Made by a program: the position numbers and the translations under genes
Part shown: positions 16,836 through 25,067 of the stretch, one piece after another
How positions within the stretch are numbered: the first letter of the stretch is position 1
How the letters are laid out: every line of letters begins with the position of its first letter
The notes under the pieces: generated by a model
Told to the model about the DNA's origin: nothing
What the model saw: the letters and a program-made list of their open reading frames with translations, nothing else
The model's database searches: none
Assembly (NCBI RefSeq): GCF_036014015.1
Contig: NZ_CP107905.1
Coordinates: 744,001 to 808,000 of the forward strand
Length of the DNA stretch: 64,000 bases
Source: Streptomyces sp. NBC_00457
GTDB lineage: Bacteria > Actinomycetota > Actinomycetes > Streptomycetales > Streptomycetaceae
Direction of reading: 5' to 3'

Positions 16836-18038
16836 ATGACGTTCTCCCTCGGCATCGTCGGCGCCGGCCAGTTCTCCGGCCAGTTCGCCACGCTGTTCCA
16901 CGCCCACCCCGGTGTCGGCGACGTCTACGTCACCGATCTGCTGCCCGAGCGGGCCGAGCAACTCGCCGCCGCGCAGGGACTGGCCGGGACCTTCCCCTCG
17001 TACGAAGCCATGCTCGAGTCGAACGCGGTCGACGCGGTCGCGATCTTCACCCAGCGCTGGACCCACGGCCCGCTGGTCCTCCAGGGCCTGAACGCCGGCA
17101 AGCATGTCTACTCCGCCGTCCCCATGGCGATCACCACGGAGGAGATAGCGGCGATCATCGACGCGGTCAAGGCGACCGGACTGACGTACATGATGGGCGA
17201 GACCAGCCAGTACAACCCGGCCACGGTCCACGCCCGCAACCAGATCGCCGAGGGCGCCTTCGGACGGATCTTCTACGCCGAGGGCGACTACGTCCACGAC
17301 ATGGATCTGGGGTTCTACGAGGCGTACCAGTACAGCGGCGGCGAGAACTGGAAGGCGACCGCGTCCTATCCCCCGCTGCTGTATCCGACGCACTCGGTGG
17401 GCGGGGTACTGGGCGCCTGGCAGACGCATGCGGTGAGCGTGTCGGCGATCGGGGTGCGCGACGAGCGCGCGGACGGTGTCTTCGACCAGCAGGTCAGCCA
17501 GTTCGGCAACGACGTCTCCAACGCGACCGCGCTGTTCGAGGTGGCGGGCGGCGGTTCGTTCCGTACGAACGAGTTCCGGCGGGTCGGTTATCCGTCCCAC
17601 ATCCGGGAGTCGCGTTTCCGTTTCTTCGGGACGGAGGCGAGCATGGAACAGCTGGCGACGGTGGCCTTCTGGCAGGACAAGAAGGGCGTCAAGGACATCA
17701 GCGAGCTACTGGAACCCAAGCCCACACTGTCTCCTGACGATCCGTCACTGCAGCACATCGCCCCCGACCTGCGGGCCGCCTTCACCTCCGGTTCGGCTCC
17801 GGTGCACGACCGGTCGCGGCTGCCCCGGGAGTTCGACCATCTGCACAACGGCCATGAGGGCAGCCACCACTTCCTGGTCGACGACTTCGTGACCGCGGTC
17901 AACACGCGGAGCCTGCCGTCGGTGAACGCGTGGGTCGCCGCCCGCTACACCCTGCCGGGCATCGTCGCGCACGAGTCGGCGCGGCAGGGCGGGGCCAGGC
18001 TGGAGATCCCGGACTTCGGGGACGCGCCCGCTCAGTGA
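16836..18038 (+). CDS. Gfo/Idh/MocA family oxidoreductase of the sugar operon
   Basis: The 400-residue protein has a Rossmann N-terminus (MTFSLGIVGAGQFSGQF) and a C-terminal catalytic alpha/beta domain. The usual EKP motif is replaced by AVPMA at about residue 95, which departs from the catalytic lysine of classical members. The His-rich region also differs (YPTHSVGGVLGAWQTHAVSV). It begins 15 bases after the binding-protein stop and is almost certainly co-transcribed. It probably acts on the imported carbohydrate, perhaps as an oxidative glycoside-cleaving partner, which is inference. Confidence 0.88.
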   Translation: MTFSLGIVGAGQFSGQFATLFHAHPGVGDVYVTDLLPERAEQLAAAQGLAGTFPSYEAMLESNAVDAVAIFTQRWTHGPLVLQGLNAGKHVYSAVPMAITTEEIAAIIDAVKATGLTYMMGETSQYNPATVHARNQIAEGAFGRIFYAEGDYVHDMDLGFYEAYQYSGGENWKATASYPPLLYPTHSVGGVLGAWQTHAVSVSAIGVRDERADGVFDQQVSQFGNDVSNATALFEVAGGGSFRTNEFRRVGYPSHIRESRFRFFGTEASMEQLATVAFWQDKKGVKDISELLEPKPTLSPDDPSLQHIAPDLRAAFTSGSAPVHDRSRLPREFDHLHNGHEGSHHFLVDDFVTAVNTRSLPSVNAWVAARYTLPGIVAHESARQGGARLEIPDFGDAPAQ

Positions 18039-18051
18039 CGCGTCCCGGCGG

Positions 18052-18079
18052 GCCGGGCACCGTGCGTCAGGTGCCCGGC
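18052..18079. terminator. Bidirectional hairpin between convergent genes
   Basis: GCCGGGCACC (18052-18061), 8-base loop, GGTGCCCGGC (18070-18079): a perfect 10-bp stem overlapping the stop codon of the L,D-transpeptidase gene and 14 bases after the stop of the oxidoreductase gene. Confidence 0.7.
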
Positions 18080-18762
18080 TTGCGGCCGTACACGAAGACG
18101 TCGTCGCCCTTCTTCAGCAGCGACCAGTACTTCTTGGCGACGGTCTTGGTCATGTTGACGCAGCCGTGCGAGCCGGGCGGGTTCCACATGCTGACGCCGG
18201 CGGAGTGGAAGGCCTGGCCGCCGTCGAAGAACTGGGCGTAGGGCATGGGGACGTCGTAGATGGTCGACACGTGGTCGATGTTCCGCCAGTAGATCTTCTT
18301 CAGGCCGGTGCGGGTCTCGTAGCCGTTGCGACCGGTGCGGACCGGCACCGGACCGTAGACGAGCTTCTTGCCGTCCTGGATCCAGCTCAGCTGGAGGGAG
18401 AGGTTCACACAGGCGATGCGGCCCTTGTTCACCGGGCACTTGCCGGCCTTGTTGGGGTTGTTGCCGACGGCCTTCTGCTTGTTCATCAAGTCCATCACGC
18501 CCCAGGTGACGGGACCCGCGTAGCCGATGTTCGGCGTGATGCCGTGCTTGGTCTGGAAGTTCTGGATGGCCTTGCAGTCGGCGGCGGACTGCTTGCCGTC
18601 GACCGGGCGGCCGAGGAACTTCTCCACCTGCTTCTGATACGGGCCGGTCTGTGTGGTGCAGCTCGCGGCCTGCGCGGGCGTGGCGCCCAGCGCGATCGTG
18701 AGCGGTGCCACCAGTCCGGTGATCCCGAGTGCGACGGCTCCCCGTCTGCGTATGTCCCCCAT
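18067..18762 (-). CDS. Secreted L,D-transpeptidase (YkuD family)
   Basis: The 231-residue protein has a signal peptide (AVALGITGLVAPLTIALGA, cleavage near TPAQAA), a peptidoglycan-binding-like segment (VEKFLGRPVDGKQSA ... ITPNIGYAGPVTWGVMD), and a YkuD catalytic domain with HSAG and SHGCVNM (Cys201 nucleophile). It should cross-link or modify peptidoglycan outside the cell. ATG at 18762 follows AAGGG by about 9 bases; the frame extends 13 codons further with no better start. It overlaps the terminator hairpin at its 3' end. Confidence 0.9.
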   Translation of the reverse strand: MGDIRRRGAVALGITGLVAPLTIALGATPAQAASCTTQTGPYQKQVEKFLGRPVDGKQSAADCKAIQNFQTKHGITPNIGYAGPVTWGVMDLMNKQKAVGNNPNKAGKCPVNKGRIACVNLSLQLSWIQDGKKLVYGPVPVRTGRNGYETRTGLKKIYWRNIDHVSTIYDVPMPYAQFFDGGQAFHSAGVSMWNPPGSHGCVNMTKTVAKKYWSLLKKGDDVFVYGRKPGT

Positions 18763-18945
18763 GGCCTGGCCCTTCATACGAATGTGCGTGTCGTTTGCCA
18801 CCAGCTAGACCGGCGTCGGGCGGATTCGGTTGTGGTGGGCCACGCACCGCGACAAAACGGTGACATTCCGCGTGTGGGCGGATTCGGGGCCAGTCACCCC
18901 GGATTGGACCGCGCCCTGCTGTCCTGCCCCGCCTACGCTGCGTTC

Positions 18946-20343
18946 ATGCAGCGCGCACTCGCCGAGGACCTCGCCCGGCTTCCCGAACTCCTGCAGTCCG
19001 TCCGTGACCTGGCCGCCCGGGAGCTGGCGGGGATGGCCGAGCGTCCGGTCGTACGCCTGGGCAAGGCACCCGACCGCGCGCACCTCCCGGCCGACGGGGT
19101 CGGCGCCCAGGCGGCTCTTACGCGGTTCGCCGAGCGGTGGGCGCCGGGTATGTCCGGTTCGGCGGGCCCGCGCTATCTCGGGTTCGTGACGGGCGGGGCG
19201 ACGCCGGCCGCGCTCGCCGGGGACTGGCTGACGAGCACGTACGACCAGAACGCGATCAATGCCGCCGACTCGTGGGCGACCGCCCTGGAACGGGAGACGG
19301 TGAGCTGGCTCAGGGAGCTGTTCGGGCTGAGCCAGGCGCACAGCGGCGCGTTCGTGACCGGTGCGACCGCGTCCAACCTGGTGGGACTCGCCGTCGCGAG
19401 GGAATGGCTCGGCGAGCGTGCCGGTGTCTCCGTGGCCCGGGACGGCGTCGGGGCGCTCGGCCCCGTCGAGGTGCTGTCCGGCAGCGCGCACTCCACCGTC
19501 CTCAAGGCGCTGTCCGTCCTCGGCATCGGCCGGGACCGGCTGCGTCCGGTGCCGCTCCTGCCCGGCAACCGCGAGGCCGTGGACGTCGACCGGCTCGCCG
19601 ACGCGCTCGAAGCACTGGACGGGCGTCCGGCGATCGTCGTGGCCAACGCCGGCACCGTGAACACCGTCGACTTCGACGACCTGCGGGCCGTCGCCGCGCT
19701 CAAGGAGCGGTACGACTTCTGGCTCCACGTCGATGCCGCGTTCGGCGGTTTCGCCGCCCTCTCCCCCGCGTACGCCCATCTCGTCGACGGTCTCGACGCC
19801 GCCGACTCGGTCTGCGTCGACCTGCACAAGTGGCTCAACGTGCCCTACGACGCGGCCGTCCAGTTCACCCGCCGCCAGGACCTCCAGGTCAGGGTCTTCC
19901 ACAACGCGTCCCAGTACATCGGACTGCCCACCCAGGACCCCGACTTCCTCCATCTCACCCCGGAGAGCTCACGCCGGCTGCGCGCCCTGCCGGCGTGGTT
20001 CTCCCTGATGGCATACGGCCGTGAGGGGCACCGCGAGATCGTCGAGCGCACCGTCGCCCTCGCCCGCGACCTCGGTGACCGCCTCGCCGACCTGGACGGC
20101 CTCCAACTCCTCGCGCCCGTCCGCCTCAACGTCGTCTGCTTCACCCTGACCGACGAGCCGACCCGCGAGCGGGTGAACGCCCTGGCGCAGGCGGTCACCG
20201 AGTCGGGCGAGGCATTCCTGACGCCGACCGTGTACAGGGGAACTCCCGGCCTGCGGGCCGCGTTCTCCAACTGGCGCACGTCCGAGGCGGATGTGGACAG
20301 GATCGTGGACGCGATTAGCTCGGCGTTCAGCAGCGCCCCGTAA
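18946..20343 (+). CDS. Group II PLP-dependent amino-acid decarboxylase-like protein
   Basis: The 465-residue protein has the group II decarboxylase fold: an N-terminal AERWAPGMSGSAGPRYLGFV segment, GAFVTGATASNLVGLAVARE, HVDAAFGG (Asp263) and the Schiff-base motif DLHKWLNVP (Lys295). It resembles aromatic-L-amino-acid or glutamate decarboxylases, but the substrate cannot be read. The ATG at 18946 is the first in a stretch with normal codon use and matches the family length. Its TAA stop lies in the loop of the repeat-C hairpin. Upstream is the divergent L,D-transpeptidase with 183 bases between. Confidence 0.88.
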   Translation: MQRALAEDLARLPELLQSVRDLAARELAGMAERPVVRLGKAPDRAHLPADGVGAQAALTRFAERWAPGMSGSAGPRYLGFVTGGATPAALAGDWLTSTYDQNAINAADSWATALERETVSWLRELFGLSQAHSGAFVTGATASNLVGLAVAREWLGERAGVSVARDGVGALGPVEVLSGSAHSTVLKALSVLGIGRDRLRPVPLLPGNREAVDVDRLADALEALDGRPAIVVANAGTVNTVDFDDLRAVAALKERYDFWLHVDAAFGGFAALSPAYAHLVDGLDAADSVCVDLHKWLNVPYDAAVQFTRRQDLQVRVFHNASQYIGLPTQDPDFLHLTPESSRRLRALPAWFSLMAYGREGHREIVERTVALARDLGDRLADLDGLQLLAPVRLNVVCFTLTDEPTRERVNALAQAVTESGEAFLTPTVYRGTPGLRAAFSNWRTSEADVDRIVDAISSAFSSAP

Positions 20344-20433
20344 GGGGCGCGGGGCTGTATCGATGTGCGGCTCCGCCGCGTGGGCGCGACCAGCCACGAC
20401 GGCGCCGCAGACGACAAACAACCCAGCGCAGCG
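20333..20433. repeat. Intergenic repeat copy C, with terminator hairpin
   Basis: This is the most complete copy: hairpin GCGCCCC-GTAA-GGGGCGC (20333-20350, whose loop contains the TAA stop), GGGGCTGTATCGATG, GCGGCTCCGCCGC, GCGCGACCAGCCACGACGGC and the tail CAACCCAGCGCAGCGCTCAC ending at the stop of the SDR gene. It exactly fills the gap between convergent stops (20343 and 20435). Confidence 0.8.
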
Positions 20434-20434
20434 C

Positions 20435-21232
20435 TCACACGTCTCCGGGTCGCCGAATCACCGTACGGAACCCGGTGTTGACAGCCGTGATCCCCCCGTC
20501 GACGGCCAGAGTCGTACCGGTGATCCACGCCGCGTCGCGGGACGCGAGAAAGGCGACGGCCGCAGCGATGTCCTCCGGTTCGCCGACACGACCCAGGGGA
20601 TACAGCGGCCGCACCGCGTCGAGTTCGTCGTCCCGGCCCTCCCAGGCGGACGTACGCACCGTGCCCGGCATCACCAGGTTGACGCGGACTCCGCGCGGCG
20701 CGGCGTGCCCGGCGAGCGTGCGGGTCAGAGAGGCGAGGCCCGCCTTGGCGGCGCTGTAGGCGTGGTTGCCGAAGTCGTAGGCGCCGTTGACCGAGCCGAT
20801 GCTGACGATCGCGCCGCGCCCGGAGGCGGCCAGGTGAGGCAGGGCGGCGCGGCAGCAGCGGTAGGCGCCGGTCAGGGTGATGTCGATGTCGCGGTCCCAC
20901 GCCTCGTCCGGGCCGTCCTCGAAGAGGGTGGTGTCGGCGGTGCAGCAGGCGGCGCTGTTGACCAGGACATCGAGGGACTCGAAGGACTCGACGGCGTGCG
21001 CGACGGCCGCCTCCACCGAGGCGCGGTCCGCGACATCGCACACCAACGCCTCGGCGGTCAGGCCCACTTCACGCAGCGCCGACGCCGTCTTGTCCGCTTC
21101 CGGCCCGTCCCTGTCGGTGACGAGTACGCGTGCGCCCTCCTCGGCGAGCCTCCGGGAGACGGCCGCACCGATACCCCGGGCCGCGCCGGTGACGAGGACT
21201 CCGTAGCCTTGGAAGCGTGTTGTGTGCGTCAT
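20435..21232 (-). CDS. Short-chain dehydrogenase/reductase
   Basis: The 265-residue classical SDR has the cofactor loop TGAARGIG, a variant NSAACC in place of NNAG, a Ser at IGSVNG and the YSAAK catalytic motif. The C-terminal DGG (AVDGGITAVNTG) is the usual signature. It oxidises or reduces an unknown hydroxyl/keto substrate. ATG at 21232 fits the family length. The stop codon abuts repeat copy C and the upstream region holds truncated copy D, so the promoter probably lies between 21233 and 21511. Confidence 0.88.
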   Translation of the reverse strand: MTHTTRFQGYGVLVTGAARGIGAAVSRRLAEEGARVLVTDRDGPEADKTASALREVGLTAEALVCDVADRASVEAAVAHAVESFESLDVLVNSAACCTADTTLFEDGPDEAWDRDIDITLTGAYRCCRAALPHLAASGRGAIVSIGSVNGAYDFGNHAYSAAKAGLASLTRTLAGHAAPRGVRVNLVMPGTVRTSAWEGRDDELDAVRPLYPLGRVGEPEDIAAAVAFLASRDAAWITGTTLAVDGGITAVNTGFRTVIRRPGDV

Positions 21233-21244
21233 GAACCAGAACCT

Positions 21245-21347
21245 AAGCGCTTCGGTGGAGTTGCGCGGGTCATTTACCGCCAGGCCGGTGGGGACTGGTC
21301 GCGCCCACGCGGCGGAGCCGCATATCGATACAGCCCCGCGCCCCTTT
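21245..21347. repeat. Truncated intergenic repeat copy D
   Basis: In minus orientation it has the modules AAGCGCTTCGGTGG, GACTGGTCGCGCCCACGC, GGCGGAGCCGCATATCG and ATACAGCCCCGCGCCCCTTT, then breaks off into TGAACCTG without the GGGGCGC arm. The hairpin is therefore lost. The break at about 21347 coincides with the start of less GC-rich sequence that carries the crotonase/HxlR pair. The rest of the gap up to 21511 holds no gene I can see. Confidence 0.7.
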
Positions 21348-21511
21348 GAACCTGTTTGCGAACGGCGGATCTCTCGCTGGAAATTGCTGCGCGAGTTCGT
21401 TGAGACCGCCCAGCGGGCCGAGCAGCACACACCGAGCTCGCCCAACAGGCATCTGACGCGAGCCACGTTCGTCCGCGCCCGCGTGCGATGTGGCATGTGC
21501 CCGTCCGGCAG

Positions 21512-22345
21512 TCAGCGCGCGACGCTGCGCATCAGTCCCTCAAGGTCGCGTTCGCCGGCCGGTGTTTGTGCCCCGTCCCGCAGGCCCCCGCTGATCAGAT
21601 GCTGAGCGGCCGGCAGACTGAACGTAGAAGCCCAAGCGTCGTTCTCACGGAGGAGTCCTTCCGTGAAGTCATCGGCGGGCAGCGAGTGCTTGGCTGCTTC
21701 GATGACACCGTCGGGCAGCGCGGCGATGTTACGGGCGATACGGTCGACGTACTCGTCGAGTTCGTCGACCGGCAGGGCCCGGTTGATCCATCCGTAGGAC
21801 GCCGCGGTCTCGGCATCGAACAAGTCGGCGGTGAGGATCACTTCCAGTGCGCGGTTGCGGCCCATGCGGTCCCGGAGGTACTGCGTTCCGCCTCCGCCGG
21901 GGATGATGCCCATGAGTGCTTCGATCTGACCGAGTCCAGCGGTCTCGGTGGCGGCGAATGCCATGTCCGCTGCGGCCACGAATTCCGCTCCGCCTCCGCG
22001 GGCCTTCCCGGCGAGCTTCACGATGGTCACCTGGGGCTGGTGGCGGATCAGTTCACCGATCGCCTGGAACACGTTGACGTCCGCCGGCGCGGATGCGGCG
22101 AGTTCCTGGAGGACGTCCATCTCTTCCCCGACGTGCATGTCCACGTGAGCAATGAAGAATTCCGGGTCGGCGCTCGAGAAGACGATCACGCGGACGGAAG
22201 GATCGTCCTTGAGGCCCGTCAGCACCGTCCGCAGCTCACGCATCATCGTCGTTCCGAGCGCGTTCACCGGGGGATTGTCGAGGACGATCCGGGCGACGCC
22301 GTGTTCGCTGCTCAGGCGCAGGGTCGAGTAGGCATCGTTCGTCAT
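21512..22345 (-). CDS. Enoyl-CoA hydratase/isomerase family protein
   Basis: The 277-residue crotonase-fold protein has oxyanion loops AGKARGGGAEFV and IIPGGGGTQYL. Both glutamates of true hydratases appear present: the Glu in GGGAEF and the Glu in IEALMGIIP. It starts MTNDAYSTL, with GGAGAACCTC upstream. It is divergent from an HxlR-family regulator with a shared operator between them, so it is probably induced by an acyl-CoA or aldehyde signal. The gene and its neighbour look less GC-rich than their surroundings, consistent with lateral transfer. Confidence 0.88.
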   Translation of the reverse strand: MTNDAYSTLRLSSEHGVARIVLDNPPVNALGTTMMRELRTVLTGLKDDPSVRVIVFSSADPEFFIAHVDMHVGEEMDVLQELAASAPADVNVFQAIGELIRHQPQVTIVKLAGKARGGGAEFVAAADMAFAATETAGLGQIEALMGIIPGGGGTQYLRDRMGRNRALEVILTADLFDAETAASYGWINRALPVDELDEYVDRIARNIAALPDGVIEAAKHSLPADDFTEGLLRENDAWASTFSLPAAQHLISGGLRDGAQTPAGERDLEGLMRSVAR

Positions 22346-22374
22346 GAGGTTCTCCATTGGTTACCGCTAGGCAT

Positions 22375-22397
22375 GTAGGTTTGCAATGCATACCTAC
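22375..22397. promoter_or_regulatory. Inverted repeat between the crotonase and HxlR genes
   Basis: GTAGGT (22375-22380) and ACCTAC (22392-22397) flank an 11-base centre TTGCAATGCAT that is also partly symmetric. It lies 30 bases before the crotonase start and 54 before the HxlR start, as expected for an HxlR operator controlling both. Binding is inferred. Confidence 0.6.
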
Positions 22398-22451
22398 CGT
22401 CAGCGACGGCGCCCAGCTGGTCAAGAACGCACTTTGGGAGCACCTAGGATC

Positions 22452-22844
22452 ATGAAGGACACCGATCTGCACAGCGTTGACGCCGAAACACGGACGGTTT
22501 TCCGGGCGGACTGCCCCAGCCGACCGATCCTCGACCAGATAGCGGACAAGTGGTCGATGATGGTGATGGCGCTGCTGGAGCGGCCCACCCGGTTCAATGA
22601 ACTGAAGCGAGGTCTGGAGGGCATCACGCAACGTGTCCTCACCCAGACACTGCGCCGTCTCGAGCGCAACGGCATGATTCAGCGCACAGTGCTGGCGACC
22701 TCACCGGTCGGCGTCGAGTACTCGCTCACACCCCTGGGCGAGTCCCTGCGCAAGCCGTTCGGCCAGCTCTACGACTGGACCGTCGAGCACAGCGGAGAGA
22801 TCCAGAACTGCCAGCGAGCGTACGACACCAGGGCTGGCGCTTAA
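22452..22844 (+). CDS. HxlR family winged-helix regulator
   Basis: The 130-residue protein has the HxlR core: FRADCPSRPILDQIADKWSM (Cys at the N-terminal helix), LLERPTRFNELKRGLEGITQ (recognition region) and RVLTQTLRRLERNGMIQRTV. The conserved N-terminal Cys is a redox or aldehyde sensor in several family members, such as HypR-type proteins. It is divergent from the crotonase gene and probably regulates it and itself through the inverted repeat between them. ATG at 22452 is preferred over the earlier ATG because the shorter form matches the family. Confidence 0.9.
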   Translation: MKDTDLHSVDAETRTVFRADCPSRPILDQIADKWSMMVMALLERPTRFNELKRGLEGITQRVLTQTLRRLERNGMIQRTVLATSPVGVEYSLTPLGESLRKPFGQLYDWTVEHSGEIQNCQRAYDTRAGA

Positions 22845-22966
22845 CCGCGGCACATCGGCCTGGCCCGGCGAGTCCCGCCGCAGCGCCTCCCATCTTGTTT
22901 TGGGGTAACGCCCTCCTGCCCTTCTCACTCTCCGCGCGCGGATCATGGGTGAGCTAACCTGCCCGC

Positions 22967-23599
22967 ATGCGTGGACAGTTCACCGGCTGGCCGGAGCAGG
23001 CCATGGACGTGTTGTGGCAGCTCCAGGGCGAACCGGCCCACGCGACCCGCGAGCGCTGCCGCACGGACCGCGAACGCCTGGTCCGGCAGCCAATGATCGC
23101 CCTGCTCAACGAGGTCGCGGACACCGACCCCCGGTACGAGGACTTCTCGGTCTGGCACTACCGCACCGACTCCTGGTGGTGGCAGAACCAGGTCGCGGTG
23201 ATCCGGCTCGGCCGCAAGATCGAGATCGGTCTTCGGTTCTCCCTGGACGGCCTGCGGATCTCGGGCGCCTGGTGGTACCCCGATCCCGGCCAGGTGGACA
23301 CGTTCCGCAAAGCCGTGGCCTCCGAGAGGAGCGGCCGTGAACTGTCCGCCATCGTCGAGGACGTGCGAAAGAAGGGGTACGACATCTCCGGGGACGTGAT
23401 GAAACGCCCCCCGCGCGGCTATCCGACGGACCACTCCCGTACGGACCTGCTGCGCCACCGTTCGCTGATCGCCGCCCGCCCCCTCGGCTGCGGGGAGTGG
23501 CTGCACACCCCCGAGGCGGTCGACCGGGTCCTCGCGGCCGCCGCCGACCTGGACGCCCTGCTGATGTGGCTGGTCCGCCACGTGAAGCGTGCCGCCTGA
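22967..23599 (+). CDS. DUF2461 family protein
   Basis: The 210-residue protein starts MRGQFTGWPEQAMDVLWQLQ and contains the family's WHYRTDSWWWQ and GAWWYPDPGQVDTFRKAV segments. DUF2461 proteins (TIGR02453 group) have no established activity. There is no signal peptide or membrane segment. It stands alone: the upstream HxlR gene is 122 bases away and the downstream SDR is convergent. Confidence 0.8.
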   Translation: MRGQFTGWPEQAMDVLWQLQGEPAHATRERCRTDRERLVRQPMIALLNEVADTDPRYEDFSVWHYRTDSWWWQNQVAVIRLGRKIEIGLRFSLDGLRISGAWWYPDPGQVDTFRKAVASERSGRELSAIVEDVRKKGYDISGDVMKRPPRGYPTDHSRTDLLRHRSLIAARPLGCGEWLHTPEAVDRVLAAAADLDALLMWLVRHVKRAA

Positions 23600-23657
23600 A
23601 GGGGCGCAGCCGTACCGAGCGGCGAGCAGCGCCTGATCTCACCCGCAGCCGGTGCCC

Positions 23658-24572
23658 TCACCGATAACCGGTCACGTCCGCCGGTTTCCCCGCGTCCTGG
23701 ACCTCGACCAGGTACCGCCACGCGTCCGGGCGGCTGCCGTCGAGGTCGGTGAAGCCGTAGACCTGGGCGAGGCCGCCGCTGGAGAGGGACTCGCCGTTGA
23801 AGCGGGCGACGTCGGGGTCGTCGGCGAGGGCGGCGACGGCGCGGCCGACGTAGCGCGGGGTCTCCGAGATGGCGAAGTGGGGCACAATCTCGAGGGCGTC
23901 GCGCCAGTTCTCCTCGCGTACCTCGAAGTTGTCGAGCATCATCTCCGAGCGCAGCCAGCCCGGGGTGAGGGCCACCGCGGTGGCGCCGCGCGGGCCGAGT
24001 TCGTGGCCGAGGGCGAAGGCCATGCGCAGGACGGACGACTTGGCGAGGTCGTAGAAGAAGCTGACGCGGTAGTTGTCGCGGTTGTACTCGGCGGTGCCGT
24101 CGGTCATCTCGACCACCAGGCCGCCGGGGTGGCGCAGCAGCAGCGGCAGGGCGTGGTGGCTGGTGATCGCGTGTGTCTCGACGGCGAGCCTGAGCAGCCT
24201 GAGACCGTTGTCGAGGTCGTGCTCCCAGAGCGGGCTGTCCCACGCGAAGAGCTTCTCGCCGCCCCAGATATCGTTGACCAGGATGTCGAGGCGGCCCTGC
24301 TCGTCGGCGATACGGTCCACGAGGGTGCGGACCTGTGCCGGGTCGAGGTGATCGGTGGGTACGGCGATGCCGTGGCCGCCGACCTCGGTGACCAGGTCGG
24401 CGGTGTCCTCGATGGTCTCCGGGCGGTCGTACTCCGAGCGCTTTTCGCGGGTCGTGCGGCCGGTGACGTAGACGGTCGCGCCGGCCGCCCCGAGTTCCAC
24501 GGCGATACCGCGTCCGGCTCCCCGTGACGCTCCGGCGACCAGCGCGACCTTGCCCTGCAGTGGCTGTGACAT
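23658..24572 (-). CDS. Atypical short-chain dehydrogenase/reductase
   Basis: The 304-residue SDR has the loop AGASRGAGRGIAVELG and an NAD(P)-type TGRTTREKRSEYDRPET segment longer than in classical members. The active-site region is unusual: VEMTDGTAEYNRDNYRVSFF followed by YDLAKSSV, so the Y..K pair is kept. ALTPGWLRSEMM follows. It belongs with longer bacterial SDRs of unknown substrate. It starts MSQPLQGKVALV and is separated from its neighbours, so probably monocistronic. Confidence 0.85.
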   Translation of the reverse strand: MSQPLQGKVALVAGASRGAGRGIAVELGAAGATVYVTGRTTREKRSEYDRPETIEDTADLVTEVGGHGIAVPTDHLDPAQVRTLVDRIADEQGRLDILVNDIWGGEKLFAWDSPLWEHDLDNGLRLLRLAVETHAITSHHALPLLLRHPGGLVVEMTDGTAEYNRDNYRVSFFYDLAKSSVLRMAFALGHELGPRGATAVALTPGWLRSEMMLDNFEVREENWRDALEIVPHFAISETPRYVGRAVAALADDPDVARFNGESLSSGGLAQVYGFTDLDGSRPDAWRYLVEVQDAGKPADVTGYR

Positions 24573-24674
24573 GTCCGACCTCCCGTGTGACCGTCTCTGA
24601 TACGAGGGTGACGGGTAAGCCGGACATCTTCTGTCGTGTTTTTCAGGCTCTCATCCGGCCGGGTTGTCAGACGC

Positions 24675-25067
24675 TCAGCCAGTCGGGCGCAGCCGCTCGT
24701 CCAACTCGTCGTAGCCGGGCAGGAACCAGAGCTGGTGGCCCTGATTGCTCTCGTACACGAAGTCCCGCAGGGCCTGACTGTCGGCGACGTGCTGTGAGAT
24801 GTCCCCGACGACGGCCAGGCGCAGCCGGTACTGGGCGAACTTCTGCACGATCGCGCCCGCGATCCCCGAGCGCAGCTGGAAGAATTCGTCCGATACACGC
24901 TCCGCGGGGACCGCGACCAGTTGAGCCTCGCGCCACCCGGCGTCGCCGATGAGGTCCAGCGCCGCGCGCTCGCCGTCGAGCGGCGGGCCGTCGGGGGCGC
25001 AGCGCAGGAGGGTGACGCCGTGCAGGGTCACGATCTCGTCGGCGGGCGATACGGCGTCAGTGGCCAC
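24675..25067 (-). CDS. DUF4180 domain protein
   Basis: The 130-residue protein carries the DUF4180 pattern GVTLLRCAPDGPPLDGERAA, AVPAERVSDEFFQLRSGIAG and VGDISQHVADSQALRDFVYE. The family has no established function. The GTG start at 25067 lies inside the MBL gene's 3' end (11-base overlap), which implies translational coupling and places the protein last in the mycothiol dehydrogenase operon. A role in formaldehyde or aldehyde stress is only contextual. Confidence 0.8.
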   Translation of the reverse strand: MATDAVSPADEIVTLHGVTLLRCAPDGPPLDGERAALDLIGDAGWREAQLVAVPAERVSDEFFQLRSGIAGAIVQKFAQYRLRLAVVGDISQHVADSQALRDFVYESNQGHQLWFLPGYDELDERLRPTG

